A DNA stretch of 54,748 nt from JABWBD01 sp040768665 (GTDB taxonomy: Bacteria > Planctomycetota > Planctomycetia > Pirellulales > Thermoguttaceae), in the NCBI GenBank assembly GCA_040768665.1, contig JAXGMN010000069.1, positions 1 to 54,748 on the forward strand. The letters are read 5' to 3'. Both the position numbers and the translations under genes were made by a program. Shown here one piece after another: positions 54,118-54,748 of the stretch. How positions within the stretch are numbered: position 1 is the first letter of the stretch; each line of letters starts with the position of its first letter. A model generated the notes under the pieces. That model searched no databases. It had not been told where the DNA came from and worked only from the letters and a program-made list of their open reading frames with translations.

Positions 54118-54402
54118 TCGGTACCCCAGGCTGTGTTACACGGGTGGACCTGTATTCCGCGAGTGTACCAGACGCTGCGAAGGATTGCAACCCTTGCCAG
54201 GAGCGTCAGGTTCCGCCAGACGTCCCGGGCTGTACCCGTCAGGTTCGAAGACGAGGATATTCGACGGAAACGGCGACACCGGCAGTCCGTCCGGATACCC
54301 AATCGCTTCTCGCGACTCGTCGAAAAGGTCGACGTCGGACTTGCCCGATGGAAGCAGCGATTGATGGATAAAGCAGAACGCTTCAGCAACACCTACCTCC
54401 GT
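54118..54402. promoter_or_regulatory. Upstream region of the IclR-led operon
   Basis: About 285 bp without a credible gene. It should hold the promoter and operator for the minus-strand operon beginning at 54117. I could not fix -35/-10 boxes or an IclR-type palindrome. The open frames on the plus strand (from 54133) have no family character. Confidence 0.4.
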
Positions 54403-54640
54403 GGAGGAGTACTTCGAAGGCGGAGATAAGGAGATTTCGAAGACGGAGGGATGTATCTGGGTATGGCCGGGTATGGCCGATTACGAACTCCGGTCTTCGG
54501 CGGGCTGGCGTCATCCCGTGAGCCTGATCGCCCCGGCTCATCTATTCGTGACGCTCACCGAACAAGACGCAATTCGGTTGGTCGAATATCATCTCGCTAC
54601 TAATCGCAGTGCCCAGGAGTCGCATCGCAAGTCACGGCTT
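54403..54640 (+). pseudogene. Remnant of an IS701-like transposase C-terminus
   Basis: In the plus-strand frame from 54403, VEEYFEGGDKEI continues through an 11-codon degenerate stretch to MADYELRSSAGWRHPVSL, then IAPAHLFVTLTEQDA and VEYHLATNRSAQESHRKSR. This order resembles the end of IS701/IS4-type transposases (the catalytic Glu region x-EE-x-FE, followed by YE-x-RS-x-x-GW-x-x-H and a hydrophobic helix LAHLF). No upstream transposase body or Asp residues are present, so it is a dead remnant. I saw no inverted-repeat ends. Confidence 0.5.
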
Positions 54641-54748
54641 CTAAGCACAAACGAGCAAAACCAGAATTCTTGCTGCAGAATATCCGTCTTCGCCTACGGA
54701 GCGCTGCCGCGGGGGGGGCAGGCCCGCCCCGCGCGGGCACCCCGCCCC
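54641..54748. other. Right edge, ending in G/C-only sequence
   Basis: The last about 45 bases are nearly pure G/C (CGGGGGGGGCAGGCCCGCCC and on to the end). No gene is seen. This looks like a collapsed repeat or contig end. Confidence 0.4.

Overview
The window is about 54.7 kb of GC-rich bacterial DNA that reads as planctomycete (Pirellulales-like). The evidence is two giant secreted proteins with the planctomycete N-terminal LEPR-XLL motif, a third similar protein cut by the left edge, a Cys-type sulfatase operon, a hydrazine-synthase-alpha-like c-type haem protein outside any anammox context, a Tat-exported DUF4838-like protein, and several families of short palindromic repeats. No tRNA, rRNA or CRISPR array was seen.

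Layout. (1) 1-14826, plus strand: three very large exported proteins (one partial) interleaved with three thymidylate-kinase-like P-loop genes, packed with overlapping or abutting start and stop codons. The two complete giants share LEPR-XLL, a beta-propeller, then alternating K319L/PKD-like Ig modules and a second beta-sandwich module. Two of the P-loop proteins are paralogues that have lost opposite halves: the first kept the nucleotidyltransferase-like half and lost its kinase motifs, the second did the reverse. The block faces a Wza-type polysaccharide export lipoprotein and a second lipoprotein (14878-16984, minus). I think this block is the most original unit here: a candidate surface-glycoprotein or exopolysaccharide assembly locus.

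(2) 17615-22391, minus: argH, a secreted HEAT-repeat protein with an embedded pseudo-receiver domain, and a sigma-54 activator, each overlapping the next by 4 nt. (3) 23009-29550, plus: a CHASE/PAS hybrid histidine kinase with two receivers and an HPt, a receiver plus HATPase protein, class II DAHP synthase and an HD phosphohydrolase. (4) 29615-34855, minus: a three-gene, translationally coupled set of a PD-(D/E)XK (DUF559-like) nuclease, a small winged-helix-like protein and a 1123-aa dual ATPase (AAA/KAP-like plus HerA-like), a candidate anti-mobile-element system. A 123-bp palindromic repeat sits in frame inside the HerA half. (5) 35292-38999, plus: a second hybrid kinase, paralogous from HisKA to HPt with the first. 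(6) 39170-42066, minus: a DUF1846 (UPF0371) protein and an SGNH hydrolase.

(7) 42413-54117, minus: a carbohydrate-related operon. It runs from an IclR regulator through a frameshifted HzsA-like/TolB-like haem protein, an aldo/keto reductase, a sulfatase, a Tat-exported DUF4838-like protein, an esterase/beta-propeller fusion and, after a gap, a glycoside-hydrolase-like protein. Small spacings suggest co-transcription and IclR control. The right edge carries a degraded IS701-like transposase remnant and ends in a G/C-only stretch.

Two related palindromic element families (copies near 17.4, 17.5, 22.5, 28.8, 30.2, 35.1, 39.1 and 42.3 kb) link the regions. They mostly lie between genes, but one is inside a gene and one forms the 3' end of another.
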